Shown here piece after piece: positions 49,436 to 61,909 of a stretch of DNA of 64,000 nt. The position numbers were made by a program, and so were the translations under genes. The notes beneath the pieces are model-generated. The model saw only the letters and a list, made by a program, of their open reading frames with translations, did not search any database and was not told where the DNA came from. Source of the stretch: Drosophila miranda (lineage: Eukaryota > Arthropoda > Insecta > Diptera > Drosophilidae); the NCBI RefSeq assembly GCF_003369915.1, contig NC_046675.1, forward strand, positions 12,834,001 through 12,898,000, read 5' to 3'. Within the stretch, counting starts at the first letter, position 1, and every line of letters starts with the position of its first letter.

Positions 49436-51020
49436 AAAGATCAATTAAAATGATTCCATACTCGTTTTGTTTTTGTTGTTTTTTTTGTCAAATTTCAAAT
49501 ATTAGCTTATACCTTGTTTATATATATATATATATAAATATACATATATATATTTATATGTTTAATTAGTGGTTTGTCCAAGTCAAGGGCGACGACGATG
49601 ACGATATTAGCTGCATAGGTAACACATTAAAATAAATCTCTACGTAGTATAAATGTCTTATATGTATATAGTATATGCATTTATGTGTGGTTGGGTTTGG
49701 GCTCGATTCAATGTTCGAATGGAAACTCAAATTTAAAACCAAAGTACAAGAACAGACGAAACAAGGATACAAACAAGAAACGGGAGGCTATGCGATAAAA
49801 ACAAAAATACTTAATACGACACGCAGGGCTAAAGGTTAAAGGTTAATGGTTAATTGTTAACGATAAAGGGTCATCTCTACTACTCTCGTATGCATATATG
49901 TATGTAGTTGCTGTTCACTTAGGCTACAGACTTAAATAATAAGTGATTTGCATAATTCGAATACTCGGAACTTACTTGGCTAAAATGACACATGGCTTTT
50001 GTTTCTATTGTATGTTATGTTTTCTGCGCTACAAATTTTGATCTACAACATTGAGACATGAAATATTGCTTGGTATTTTACGCACGGTAAAGGCTTTTTG
50101 ATTTGTATCTTGTCTGAGTGCTAGTTTAGTTTTAGTTTTAGTTTTAGATATCGCATAGATTTATATGTGTACGTACGAGTATATATGTACTATATATTGT
50201 GTGTTCGTGTGTTCTGTGTGTGTGGAGAGTGTCTACTATACTCGTACGATATATGTATGTATATAATTATATATAAGTTAGTTTTGCTGAAGCATTGCCT
50301 GCCGCTAATCTAGTTTGTTGTTAATACTTAGAATTGCTTTCTTCGAATTGTTGTTAATCAGTGGCCAAATACGCACACCCATGTATCTCTCTCTCTCTCA
50401 ATCGTCGATCGTCTATGGTATGGCTTAATATATAGAATTTATTTTAGTTTTTTGTTTTTTTTTGTTTTGTAAATTTAAAATCTCTACTAATCTACATTAC
50501 AAAAATTGTTCTTCACTGGGTTCAAACGGGGCTTCGCTGCAATCGTTTGCTTCCTCCCCTACGTTTACAACATTTTCCGTCGTACAAAAACAAATGCATA
50601 TTGTGTGTGGTGTGGTAAAAATGTTTCTCCTTTTTTCCTTTCTTCGTTGTGACATACATTAATAGAAAAATTCCAGTTTTCTTTGCGAATTGTTTAGATT
50701 TTCGATTGTTTTTTTTTGTTTTGATTTCCTTTTCATGATTTCATTTCAATTAAAAAGTTATAAACTTTGCGAGTGAGTTATTCGTGTGTGTTAAACTAAA
50801 TTGCACATTGAGTTAAATTTCGAACGAAAGAATAATTAAGTATTATTTACATACAACAAGAATTGTATTATTGGGGGTCTTGGCTTTTGTTTCTTTCTGA
50901 ATATTTACAGCAGCACTTGTGAGATGTGCGGGAAAATTGAGAGCTTGGTTGGGGCTTAACGACTTATGAGATACAGACTTAGCTTAGAGGATGATACACT
51001 GACACTGACTGCCCTGCTTC
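49436..51020. other. Convergent intergenic DNA and 3' UTRs
   Basis: About 1.6 kb between the asparaginase and FBXO11 genes. AT-rich, with (TA)n near 49521-49556 and several ATGTATAT runs. Most of the right part is probably the FBXO11 3' UTR. No coding sequence seen. Confidence 0.5.
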
Positions 51021-54000
51021 CTAGTTGACCATCAGCGTGTGCGACTCCATGGGCGCCGCCGAGTCGTACAGCGTGTCTGTGTCCTGCGTGGGCTCACCCT
51101 GCAGCTGACACTGGTTGGACAGGGTGCCAGCACCACAGTCGCAGAAGAAGCTGTTCGAGATTTGGAATATTTGGTTGTAATAATACACTCCACTCCACTC
51201 CACTGCAAACAAGTGGGGCTACTCACCGATCGTGTCGTATGAACTCGACATCATGGCCTGCATGACAATTCTTGATGCAATTGACACAGATGGCATTCCG
51301 GTCGGTGGTGTTGCAGGTCTGACAGCGATAGAAGTCGTGCATGGGAAAGGATGTGTAGCTGCTGATTTTGTAGAGGCACTGGCCACTGGAGACGGCCTTC
51401 TCCACCTCATCCTCATTGTTGAAGATGTTATTGCCGCGTGTGATGGGCTGAACGCCGCTGGCGAGGCACAGCCCACCGAACTTGTTCTTGAATATCTGAT
51501 TGTGCTCCAGCGTGGCCGTGGCATTGTTGGTGATCTCCACACCAGCCGCCTGGCCATCGTATATCCGATTGCGTCGCAGTATCGGATGCGATTGCGTTGA
51601 GATCAGCACACCGGCTTGTGTGTTCCGGAAAATGTCGTTCTCCTCAAGGATCCCCTTGCCGCCATTGAATATACAGATGCCACCATCTCTGCCATCGTAG
51701 ATCTTGTTCCTCTTGAGGGTGGGATTCGAGTCGGTTTTTATCCAAACGCCCGCCATGGCATTGTCGAAGATCTCGTTCTGCTCCAGCAGCCCCAGACCAC
51801 CGTTGTAGACGAGGACACCGCCATTCTGGCCACCCCAGATCTTGTTTCCGCGTATCACTGGATTGCTGCCCGTCCGGATCTGCACGCCCGAGTACAGATG
51901 ATTGAAGATGTCGTTGTCCTCCAGCTTGCCATGACCGTTGTCATAGAAATAGACGCCAACCTGTTTGCCCGAATGGATTCGATTGCGCCGCAAGACTGGA
52001 GTGCTGCCAGTGGTTATCCAGACACCAGCCAACGTATTCGAGTACACCTCGTTCTCCTCTATCAGGCCCTGGCCCTTCTCGTGCACATAGATCCCACCAT
52101 GCTGGCCATGATGGATCTTGTTGTGGCGCACTATAGGATCGCTGTTGGTGCGTATTTGGATGCCGGCCAGGGCGTTTCCATAGATATTGTTGTGCTCGAT
52201 CAGGCCACGACCCTCGCCAAAGATATACACACCGCCCTGATGGCCGTTGTATATCTCGTTCTTGCGTATGGTGGGATTGCTGTTGGAGGTTATCCAGACG
52301 CCTTTAAGAATAAGATTTCAAGTTAGAAATAGTCCCTCGGTGATTGGGGATTGCTTTATCTACTTACCTGCAAAGTTATTCGAGTGAATGCGGTTCTCTA
52401 TGAACTGCCCCAGACCGTTTTCGTGCACATAGATGCCCCCCGTCTGGCCGTGGTGAATCTCACACTTGACCACGGTGGGATTGGCACCAGCCTTCACCTC
52501 GAAGCCGGCAATGCGATTGTTGTGTATATCGTTCTTCTCGAAATAGCCCTGCAAAAGACACACACGTATAGAGATCCCTGATAGAGGAGAAGAAGCTGCC
52601 TCTTACCATTCCATTTTCGAAGGTGAATATGCCCACATCGCGTCCATGGTGTATGTGATTCTCGCGCATGATGGGACTGGCAAAGTTCTTCACCCAAATA
52701 CCGGCCAAGGCATTCCTACTGATCTCGTTGTGCTCGTACGTGCCCTGGGCATAGTCGGTGACATAGAGACCCACATTCTCGCAGTCGCTGATGTCACAGT
52801 TGCGGATTACGGGATTGGCGTTGACGCCGCCGACGCAGACGGCAGCGCCCACCACAGAGGTGGACCGGATGATGCAATTGTCCACTGTGGGAGAGCAGTT
52901 TTCGCCAATGTCGAGGCAATAGTGCTTGTGGTGGGAAACGGTTGACGTGACCTCCGGCGAGAACTTGAGTGTGAGATATCCCACGTAGGCGTACTTGGCT
53001 CCCTCCACGAACATCACAGTGGAGCCGGCCTCCCGTTCGAGGATTACAGATTCGGCAACATTTCCGGGTGCAGCTCCCACCAGTGCCACATCGGAGTCGA
53101 TGAACAAATACTCGGCCTTGTAGTGGCCAGCATGTAGGAATATCAGTGGTCCGGGATGCTCCGTCGGGGCCACTGGCTCCTCGTAAATGTTGACCAGAGC
53201 ATTGACACTGGCACCAGCACCGCCACCAGCGGCACTGGTATTGGATAGGCCGGCAGAGACGACATTACCAGCGCCAGCGCCGGCGCCAGACACGAACACT
53301 CCCCCCGCGGCAGCCCGTTCCTCGGGATAGTCCAGGGCCGCCTGGATGGTGTTGAAGAAAACTATGCTGCGGCCAGAAGAGCGCTTCTCCTGGTAGCCGG
53401 GGCGCACATGCACACCTCGGTACAGCTGGTGAAAGCTCTCCTTCCACGGATTCGCAAACTCCGACTCCTCGGGCTTCTCGAACACGAACTTGCACAGCTC
53501 CGGATTGAACAGGGGCAAGTCGTACTCGAAGACGGACTGGTAGAGTCGCTTCCACAGCTCGCTATCGTTGGCGATTGTGTTGAAACGCTTGCACACCAAC
53601 GCCAAGCGGCAGAGGTCCTGCTCCATCAGATAGGAGAAGATGGCCAGAAGAACTTCATCGGCCAACTCGTACTGCAGATACTGGGCAGCCGTGGGGGAGC
53701 CGCTGCCGCCTGCTGTGGCTGTGCCACCACCAGTTACCTCTGTGGCGGGCGCCGGACCCGCATCGCCGCTTTGGGTGTACAGGCGTCGCGAACGTTTTCT
53801 GGCCGGAAGCATGTAGTTGTTGTCCTCAATGGCGGCGCCGACTGGCAGGGCGCCGCAGTGCTGCTGCGGCACGGAACTGTGCACATTGGGTGGCTGGGCG
53901 AGAGTGGCTCCGGTGGTGGGGGCATTGTTCACCGGGAATGTGGCGCTCGTAGAGGGCGCCTGCACGATGGCGGAGGATGAGGACGACGAAGAAGTGGATG

Positions 54001-54751
54001 AGGACGAAGACGACGAAGTGGAAGATGACGATGACGAGCTGGATGGCGAGGAGCTGGGATTCACCAGGGGCGGTGAACTACTGGATGGCCCGACGAGTAT
54101 AGCGGAGGAGGAGGGTCCAGTGGAGCACCATTGCTCGTGGCTGCTGGCAGAGATCTTGCGCCGCAAGTCATACGGCGACTGATGACTGGAGGCGGCGGCA
54201 GCAGCTGCAGCGGCGGTGGAGGACGTCGTGGCGGCTGAACTCGACCCCGACGTAGATGTGGCGCAGGTGGACTTCGATGAGGATCCCCCAGGCGCTGCTG
54301 ATCCTGCTGCTGCCGTCGGTGTTGAGCTAGAGGATGTCGAAGCGGCACCACCGCCAACGCCACTGGAACCGGCGCCCGAACTCTCCGTGGTGTCCATCAT
54401 CTGTAGTGCATTGTAAAAGTTGCCAGAGAACCCAGAGCCACTGGCTCCACCCCCTCCACCCGAACCACTTGTGCCTTGTCCGCTGTCAAAGTACTCGGAC
54501 GAGCCCGAAGTAGATGCTGCAGCAGAAGCAGCAGCAGTAGCTGCCCCTCCGCCTGCCCCTGCACCAGCACTGGTGCTGTTGGAGGAGCTGGCGGCGGCCG
54601 ATGATGACGATGATCCACTGGCAACGTTCTGCTGCAGCATGGGATCCATGATGTTGCCCGTGGGACGGTTGGGCATGGCGATGCGGTTGGCTCCTTTCCG
54701 TCGCGAGCGGCGCACGTATGTGCGTGACGAGGTAAACGAGGCGCTCGGCAT
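51021..54751 (-). CDS. FBXO11: F-box protein FBXO11 with beta-helix repeats and UBR zinc finger
   Basis: Four exons (54751-52607, 52548-52368, 52301-51227, 51150-51021) give 1176 residues. FBXO11 is the substrate receptor of an SCF ubiquitin ligase. Residues 1-350 are Ser/Gly/Ala-rich low complexity. The F-box is near 360-410 ([20 protein letters not shown]). A right-handed beta-helix of about 20 PbH1 repeats fills about 580-1090, each close to NxIxxNxxAGVxIxxxSxPxI. A UBR zinc finger ends the protein ([20 protein letters not shown], then [19 protein letters not shown]), split by the last intron. All exons join in phase. Upstream of the ATG the frame stays open through a Gln/Glu run to a possible acceptor at about 54786, so a longer N-terminal form is possible. 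The promoter has Motif 1. Confidence 0.94.
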
Positions 54752-55470
54752 ATTCTTTACCTGCTCCTGCTCCTGCTGCTGCTGCTAGAAAAGATCTCGA
54801 TGAGTGGTCTGGACCAAGTCTTTTGCGTTTATCACTTCCGTATTCGTCGAGTTTTCACAGTTTTCCAACCCCATATGCATACGCACTCACACTTGCATAC
54901 ACACCGAAAGACACACAGAGGCACTCATTTATAATTCAGCGAAGAATTTTTCCATTCACTCTTTTACGGCGGACGGTGGATACCTATCGACACTGGATCA
55001 CATATAATTTATTTATGGATTGATTTAATTCCGGCCAAGGGATTCCATTCTTGTTGTAATTTATCTGTCGCTCTGCTTCATCATCATCTGCTTCTTCTTA
55101 TTGTAAATGCGAGTGTGTGTGTGTGTCTGCTTGTGGAGTTTTTCGGGGTTTCTATCCTTTGTTTCTCCTTTGTTTTGTTTTATTTGGTTAGAAGAGCTAC
55201 ACTAGCGAACGCACTTGCCTACTGCTATCTCGCTCACGCATTGTTACTTTTGTTTCCTCTTTGCTTCGTGTTCGTATTGCTTCACGTTCAGCTTTCTTTG
55301 TACGATTTTCTTGTGTATCACTTTCATTAATTGGACCACCACTGAGCAAACTTTGTTGAGCACTACTGCACTACTCGATAAAATTTTAATATTTTATTTT
55401 AATTCTTTAAGGCAAAAAATTAAAATTAATTCGAGAGCCGTAAGCAGTGTGACCGCAGATTTATCGTTAA
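54752..55470 (-). promoter_or_regulatory. FBXO11 upstream region with core promoter Motif 1
   Basis: CAGTGTGACCG at 55445-55455 matches Ohler Motif 1 (the M1BP site) read on one strand as YGGTCACACTR. It is followed at 55470-55543 by a Motif 6-like array. Motif 1 with Motif 6 is a known pairing in fly housekeeping promoters. The stretch between probably holds 5' UTR sequence. Confidence 0.65.
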
Positions 55471-55543
55471 AATATACCGTCCGACCTTTAGAAATATACC
55501 AAAATATATCGTCTCATTTTAAAAATATACCGTAAATATACTG
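55470..55543. promoter_or_regulatory. Motif 6-like array
   Basis: Five ATAYC-type sites in 74 bp (AATATACCGTCC, AATATACCAA, ATATATCGTCTC, AATATACCGT, AATATACTG), much like the blocks at 3673, 17967, 46777 and 56521. Confidence 0.6.
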
Positions 55544-55556
55544 ACGAATTCAAGTT

Positions 55557-56060
55557 CCATATTGCTCGATTTTGATATTCCGTGGAATATTGCTAGATAT
55601 CTATATCTCTCAGCCCGGTGGAAAATTAAAATACCCCCTTGGCTGTTAATAGGTTAATCGTTCTCCGTCAAGGATTGGTAACCATATTGCGTAATTTTGA
55701 TATTCTGTCGAATATTATTAGCTAGATAGAACATTTAGCCATGCCCACATCATTTTATACGATTGATGAATCAATTTTTTACTTAACTGGTTATTCTAAA
55801 TACTTCCTTTTTTTTGGATTTTGCGTAGAAAAAAGGTTTTAGCGAAATAGGTCAAACAAAAAAAGAAGGAAAAACGATAGTCGTTCATATTGCTCAATTT
55901 TTAAGTTTCGGAAATGCCGGCTAACTAAAACCCTTAGTTCTGCCCACATAATTTAGAACATTGATGAATACATTTTCTACAAGATTGGCTAGTTTTTAAT
56001 ACTCGCTTTTATTGTTTTTTGACTAAAACAAGGCTTAAACAAAGTAGTTCAAAAAAAAAA
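55557..56060. repeat. Dispersed promoter-linked repeat, copies E, B and C
   Basis: A short copy (55557-55620) with CATATTGCTCGATTTTGATA and TTCCGTGGAATATT. A long copy (55626-55880) aligns with 3303-3510. A third (about 55889-56060) opens CATATTGCTCAATTTT and has GCCCACATAATTTAGAAC followed by ATTGATGAAT. The copies are degenerate and in the same orientation. Confidence 0.65.
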
Positions 56061-56515
56061 ACGGTCGCAGTGTTGCTGGTATTTGAATACAAGATGCGTG
56101 CATAGGCCTTTGCATACCATATTTCGTTAATGTAATATGAAGATCCTCTCTTCCAAACTGTTTTGAAAACATAATTAATAAAGTAATTTTCTCAAATTGA
56201 TATGTTTAGACATGTTTCAGCGACATGGAATGCGATTTTTGCTTTCGGCCAATGAAAATCGTCAAAAATGAATTGCAAAACATGTTGTTGCAGCAAAATT
56301 GAAAATCGCATTCCAATTTTCGCCGAATAACAGTGTGAATCTGCTCCACCTCTGAATATGAACATCACGTACATTTCCCGTTGGGTTTACCTTTTCAATG
56401 GCTGGGAAATGCAGTTCCAATCACCATTTGTTTATTCAGTAATATAAGTACATAATTTAAAAGTATGGATTGGGACTCATTGTCGCCTACCGGTTACTAC
56501 CGATTCAAATAATTT
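56061..56515. other. Intergenic spacer
   Basis: AT-rich. Contains an imperfect inverted pair: CGACATGGAATGCGATTTTTGC near 56220-56240 is mirrored by GCAAAATTGAAAATCGCATTCC near 56293-56315. Otherwise nothing recognised. Confidence 0.35.
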
Positions 56516-56520
56516 TATCA

Positions 56521-56745
56521 AAATATACTGTCGCAATTTAAAAATATACCGCAAATATACCGCAAAATACTGTTATACATATTTCTCGTTTTTGATATTC
56601 CGTGGAATATTACTAGCTGGCTAGGACCCTAAGCCCTAAACACATCATTTTATCCGATTTTATAATCAATTTCCTACAGGACTGGTTAAATTAAAGCTCT
56701 AATTTCTATCGCATTGCCTATAAAATAGGGTTTGAGCAATTCCAC
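56521..56745. repeat. Motif 6-like array plus dispersed repeat copy D
   Basis: ATATACTG/ATATACCG sites at 56521-56570 are followed by CATATTTCTCGTTTTTGATA and TTCCGTGGAATATTACTAGC, the same order as at 55500-55600. The copy runs to about 56745. It lies 180-400 bp before the SAM-domain gene. Confidence 0.6.
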
Positions 56746-56928
56746 TAAATTAATTTCCTTGTATGGTAGTTGCGTCGTTGCCAGATCGGTATGTTTTATC
56801 TAATCAACTCTATCTAAGGGTGACAGTTCAAAAAACTAGTTCACCGTAACGGACGCTTTTGGTCCATTTGAAATGTTAAAATATTCGGTGTTGTTTTGGA
56901 ATTTCTGAGGAAAAAAAATTATTTTGGA

Positions 56929-57564
56929 ATGTGTCCACACGCTGTCCGGGAATGGCTGGTGCTTCTTACCATGGAGATGTATATGGATAAGTTTACGAAA
57001 AATGGCTACGACACAATTGCCCAATGTAAGCTAATTGTTCCGCGGGATCTTAAAATATTGGGCATTTACCATCCAGGCCATCGTAAGTTGCTGGTAGATG
57101 GTGTTCAACTAATGAATAACGCGCCAGAGCGCTTTATATGTGTCGGGCCTTGTCAAGAACACCATCACAGTCTAATATTCGAGAAGCAAGAAAGGTTTCA
57201 CTGTGAGTCCAAGAGTTCCGAAGGCTCTGCTGATTGTGACGATGAAGTGGATAACAATATATCTGTACGCACTGTTGATGACCGTATGTCCCGATGCGTG
57301 CCAGTACCTACACCATCTCAAAGCGTCAATCCCAATACGTCGAAAAACTCCTACGAGGTCTCAGAAACGACTCTGATGCCAGCTATCAGTTTTAGTGTCT
57401 CCTACACGTGCGTTGCTTGTCCAGACTTGGCTTTCAGGAGTACTTCAGAATTGGCGGAGCACATAGCCCAGGCCGAGGAGGGGAACACTCATAAGATTGC
57501 ACCACCTCCGAGAGAGGCGGCTATAAAGCTGCCCAATAGCGGCAAGATGGAAAATCCCATGTAG
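56929..57564 (+). CDS. Small SAM-domain protein, single exon
   Basis: 211 residues without introns. Residues 5-65 form a SAM domain: VREWLVLLTMEMYMDKFTKN, then LKILGIYHPGHRKLLVDGVQ, with the usual hydrophobic helices and the GHR turn. The middle is Ser-rich and acidic. Near 160-190 is a lone Cys2-His2-like segment, CVACPDLAFRSTSELAEHIA, then a His further on; spacing fits a degenerate zinc finger. Start at 56929 is the first ATG after an in-frame open stretch with only a TTG. AATAAA at 57577 comes 13 nt after the stop, an unusually short tail. SAM domains mediate self-association or partner binding. The lack of introns may mean a retrocopy. No orthologue recognised. Confidence 0.75.
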   Translation: MCPHAVREWLVLLTMEMYMDKFTKNGYDTIAQCKLIVPRDLKILGIYHPGHRKLLVDGVQLMNNAPERFICVGPCQEHHHSLIFEKQERFHCESKSSEGSADCDDEVDNNISVRTVDDRMSRCVPVPTPSQSVNPNTSKNSYEVSETTLMPAISFSVSYTCVACPDLAFRSTSELAEHIAQAEEGNTHKIAPPPREAAIKLPNSGKMENPM

Positions 57565-58670
57565 TAAATCGATTACAATAAAACTAGTAATGCACTTGTG
57601 ATCATTGGCTTAGAGAATCGCCGTACCCAGCTCTGGGGACTTACATTCTAGAGCAATGCTGCCAGGCTACAGGCAAGCCATTGAGGTGGAAGAGGTGAAC
57701 GTTTGGCCATTATCACCAGGAGTACGGGAATCAAGAGTACTTGGGCTTTGCCACAGTTCAGACAGAACTCAATGCCGTTGCCAATCAAAAAAGTCGAGAA
57801 GGTGGGCTTACGCAGGTCCAATTATATCCTTGCGCTTTCCAGTTGCTGTTCAAGTTTGACCCCGAAATTATTTTGCGAAACGTTTGAACAACAAGCAACA
57901 ATTTAAGGTTGTAGTTTTTGACTTCCCTCTGCAACCAGAGGGGGTGGGGTAGTGAGGACTCTGTATGGTGTTTTGTCATTGTCATTGTACGAAATGTTTA
58001 AACGGCTTTATTCAATTGTCAGCATTGAACTTTGAAAACGCGATCTTTAAGGCTCCCAATACCAGCTGACCGTCAAACTGAAACTCAAACTCAATGCAAA
58101 ACTATCCGAAATTCTGACATTTCCGTGAACTTCCAAAACTACACTTAGATGCAAGTTCATGTCTCAACTTTAAATCATGTTACGCCAATTCATTGCCCTC
58201 TGTACGGACGAGTACTATTCCCCTACTGTCTATTTGGGTTCCAGTGGCAGCTGTGCAAATATTCACCCACTGACCCATTCCCACATGACTAAGGGCCCGC
58301 ATCTATCTATCATATTTTTCATGCTAATAATGGGGAAAGTGTACTCCAAAAAGGTCTCCTTAACTAAAATTATGAACCGTACTGCAGCGGACAAGTATCC
58401 ATCTCCAATGGCATTTGTGGCCTTTCTGCTGCCCTGACATCTTTTTGGCGCCAATACCCATATCAGACCCTTGGTAAGGACATTTGGTATTCGGCGTGTT
58501 ATTTTTCTTCCCTTTGAGCTTGCTTTTCTGTGTATTGTTTTGGTGTGTTGTGCTTTGTGCTCTCCGTTTAGTGCCTGGGCTTCCTTTTTCTCGCTCTGTC
58601 GGCAGTGATAATGGCATACGCATCCCTTTGACACGCCACCCGTAGAACTGGGAGAAAGAGACAGAAGAGG

Positions 58671-58701
<31 letters not shown>

Positions 58702-61700
58702 AGGACTAGCCCTAGCTCTGGCCATATGTTCTCTACGGGCCCCCGGATACCGGGTGCCCCCCTTGCCAGTGACCTCAATAATAATTTCGTCTAATTGCTT
58801 CGTAATTATGCCGCGCACATGGTTTTCTTGATTCGCCCGCTGTCGGTAATTCACTTCGCCCCTCGCCACCACACCACCACCACCACTAGCTCTCTTCCTC
58901 TCCTCGCTCTCTTTCCCTATCTCCGGTTGTGCGTGCCCTCCCTGGATGGCTGAGCAGGATGTGCTTGGCGGTGGGGCGGTGCAAGTGAGGTGGCGCTTGC
59001 TGCCCAGAGTCCGTACCGACCCGAGGCGGCCATTTTGGCATGCTATTATTTGTCTCTTTTGTTTTGCGCAATTTTTCGTCATTTGCTTCATTTTCTGTCA
59101 TTAGAAGCATTTAACTTTTTGCTGTTTTGCCTCTTTCCGATTTGCTTTCATTATTCATGCGGCTCTGGCTACGGCTATGGCCACGATTTCAGGCAGGCAG
59201 TCAGGTCTATTACGTACCAGAAGGGTCTCAGAGAATGGACTCTCGTTTATGGGTTTTGCAGTCATGTCTGGTCGGGTTTAATTAAGCATATATTAAGGAA
59301 AAACAACAACGCACACATATTTAAATTAATATTCGATTATTAGATTATATAGAATTCACTTTGTGGGAAATATAATTAACATAATTATAAAATATATTTA
59401 TTTTAAATATGAAATATCAATCAAATTAAAGACCACTTTCAAGGCAAGTATAATGGCATACATATTTCATTCTGAGTGTAACTATTCCCTCCCCAGGGGG
59501 TTTTTCTCTCGGTTTAGGGTAAGTAGTAGGCACCTCAGTTCAAGACTCTGACTGGAATCTTTCGTTCGATAGTAAACCAATTATTTCCAACTCTCTATTT
59601 TTTTAAGATCACCCAAACTACTGCATTGAGATGTCACATTCATTAAAGGTCTTCCCTCCATCTCGGGTTGCGCCGTAGAACGCGTATATCCGGAGCTAAG
59701 AGGCGTATCAATGTGTGTCAATGGGTTGTTGGCTTCAATTGAATTCACAGGCCTGCTGGGACCTGGCCAAGGACCGCGGCCCGAGTGAACTTTCATCCCA
59801 TTCAGGTGTGCACCACATGTCAAGTCATTTAGATCGTATCACTCACATTTTTAATGACAACTAAATGCGAATGTCATTTCGAGAGGAACGGAGCTTCCTC
59901 CCCCTATGTACATATACATATATGTACGGATATATGTATATGCATAATGATGGAGTGGGGTGAGTGGGGTCTTGTGTCAAATGTGTGTCTCGCTCTTTGG
60001 GCACAAGTACGTCTAATGCGAAAAACTTTTAATTAAGTTTAAAATTGTATGAAGAAAGCGAAAAGGACGACCGAACTGAACAGAACAGAACAGTACAGAA
60101 GGACCTTTGGAAATCGGCAACCGTAATTATGCTCCAGTGTGTGCGTATACGTACGCAGTTTTTGAAGTGTGTCGGTTTCAATCTCGGTAAATTGCCCATG
60201 AAATATTAACTTTACCATAATGAGACGCCATTTTTATGCCTCCCAATTTGGCTACCCAAAATGGGGCAGGCAGGGATGCGAGTGTGTGCCGTGCCCCTCG
60301 CTCCAACCCCTTTTCCGGGGCCATATAAATTGTCGGTTTTATGTCCTTAGCCTTTAGCTGGATAACATTAATGCACCTGTCCCTACATAATCCAATAAAA
60401 AACAAAAAGGAGAGAGAGAGAGAGAAAGAGAAAAACTGGCATAATCCTTCTTATTCAGCGGTCAAGCACCGTACATAAAGGACCAATTCTTTGACCCAAT
60501 TATGGCCACGGAATTGTGACACATTGAGGCCTTCTGCCGGCCGGCCCGTTTCCCCTTTCCTACCGATGTTATCCGGCTTCGAATGAAAAATGACTCAATT
60601 TGCAATGGCTGACGCCCACTGGCCACTCCTCCCCAAACACTTGCTCGTTGGCGTCGCCAATACTTTTACCGTTGCTCCAATGTCCAACCTTTAATAAGAA
60701 GTAATTCCTTTGCCCTGCGATAGTCAGTGGAGAATGACTTGGCTTAAAGGTGCAATTCCTTGCAGTACCCCATCGACAAATGGCTTTTGGCCAACAATGG
60801 AGCAACCGGCTGGAAAGGCTACCACCACAGCCCAACCACAAAATAATAACCTGCCAGAAGACTGCTGTGTAACTATAAGATGTATTCTTCAGCTAAAATA
60901 GCCTAATTTGTATTGCAACAAGCACGAACGCTTCAGTAAAGGAAAAATGTGTACCAATACCGATCAGAATGAAAGGTGTGCGAGTATGTGTAGGGGAGAT
61001 GCAATTTCATACAGGCTCTAAGCAGGATTCACTTGGACTATCTTACCATCTATCTGATTCGCAGATCCTGATGTGCTGGAGACAACTTTCACTATGCCGA
61101 CACATTATGTACCCCTACGACTATATGCTTTTGCTGTGCAATGTCGAGGAAATCTAAATAAATAATGTTAACAATTTTAAGATTTATTTAACGGTTGCGA
61201 CCGCCCTTTCTTCACATGCAAAGGGTGTGCATAAAAATAGCGAAATGGAAAAAGTGGCAGCCAAGGAAGAAATAAACTGCCTTGGGTTCTTAGGTCCTAA
61301 AAGAACCACACAATGCACGTTTAATGTCATTTAAAACGGCAATTACTCAGCACGCTCTCCGCTCCGGCTCTGTCTGCGGAACCGAGCGCCAATGCCCAGC
61401 ACACAGAAGCCCCCAGAGTGAGGCGAGGCGAGTCGAGGCGAGTCGAGGCGCTTGCCGTTGCACTTGACAGTGCCTTCGGATTCGCTTTAATGTCACTGCA
61501 TGGCCGCCGCAATTATTCAGCAAGCACTTCGACTCTGATTCGCCGCATGCGATTCTTATGCAAATGGAGGCAGGCAGACCCATGCCAGGCAGGCGACCCT
61601 TCCGGTGCCATAAATCGACGGGTCTGCTGGCCCAGTCTTATATTCTAATTAAAAGGCACATGGAAATGCACAGAGAAAGAATCGAAATCCAAACACGTAC

Positions 61701-61909
61701 TGGGGACATGCAGGTCACGTGCGGCCCACAACTCCGGCCATTCTCCGGCCGGACTGAACAAAAGGAATTATGAATGGCTGGGATACCACCCCGGGGATGT
61801 GCATCTAAGGGACGTTTCAGAAAGATGCCGTCTTGGTGTACATTTAATTACATATTTAATTCGTTTAGGCGAAAATTCAAATCCGGGTTTTGGCTGGGAC
61901 CACTGGGAA
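57565..61909. other. Gene-poor interval of 4.3 kb
   Basis: Only weak open frames. A possible coding remnant lies at 57699-57886 (next entry). A (CAG)n-like run is at about 58673-58702 and a GA-rich run at about 60409-60436. A TGAGGCGAGTCGAGGCGAGT-type short tandem repeat lies at about 61420-61452. The right end holds the 3' flank of the elongase. No RNA gene recognised. Confidence 0.5.
57699..57886 (+). pseudogene. Possible coding remnant of unknown origin
   Basis: A 62-codon open stretch with protein-like composition but no ATG: it includes YLGFATVQTELNAVANQKSR and LYPCAFQLLFKFDPEIILRN. A stop lies just upstream in frame. Another frame just before it (GYRQAIEVEEVNVW) might be continuous with it if one frameshift is assumed. 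I recognise no family; it may be chance. Confidence 0.25.

Noticed and set aside
53817-54182. Acidic plus-strand frame opposite FBXO11
   Set aside because: It is the complement of the poly-Ser region of the real gene.
58263-59091. 171- and 243-codon minus-strand frames in the gene-poor interval
   Set aside because: Overlap each other in different frames, contain repeat-coded runs and match no family.
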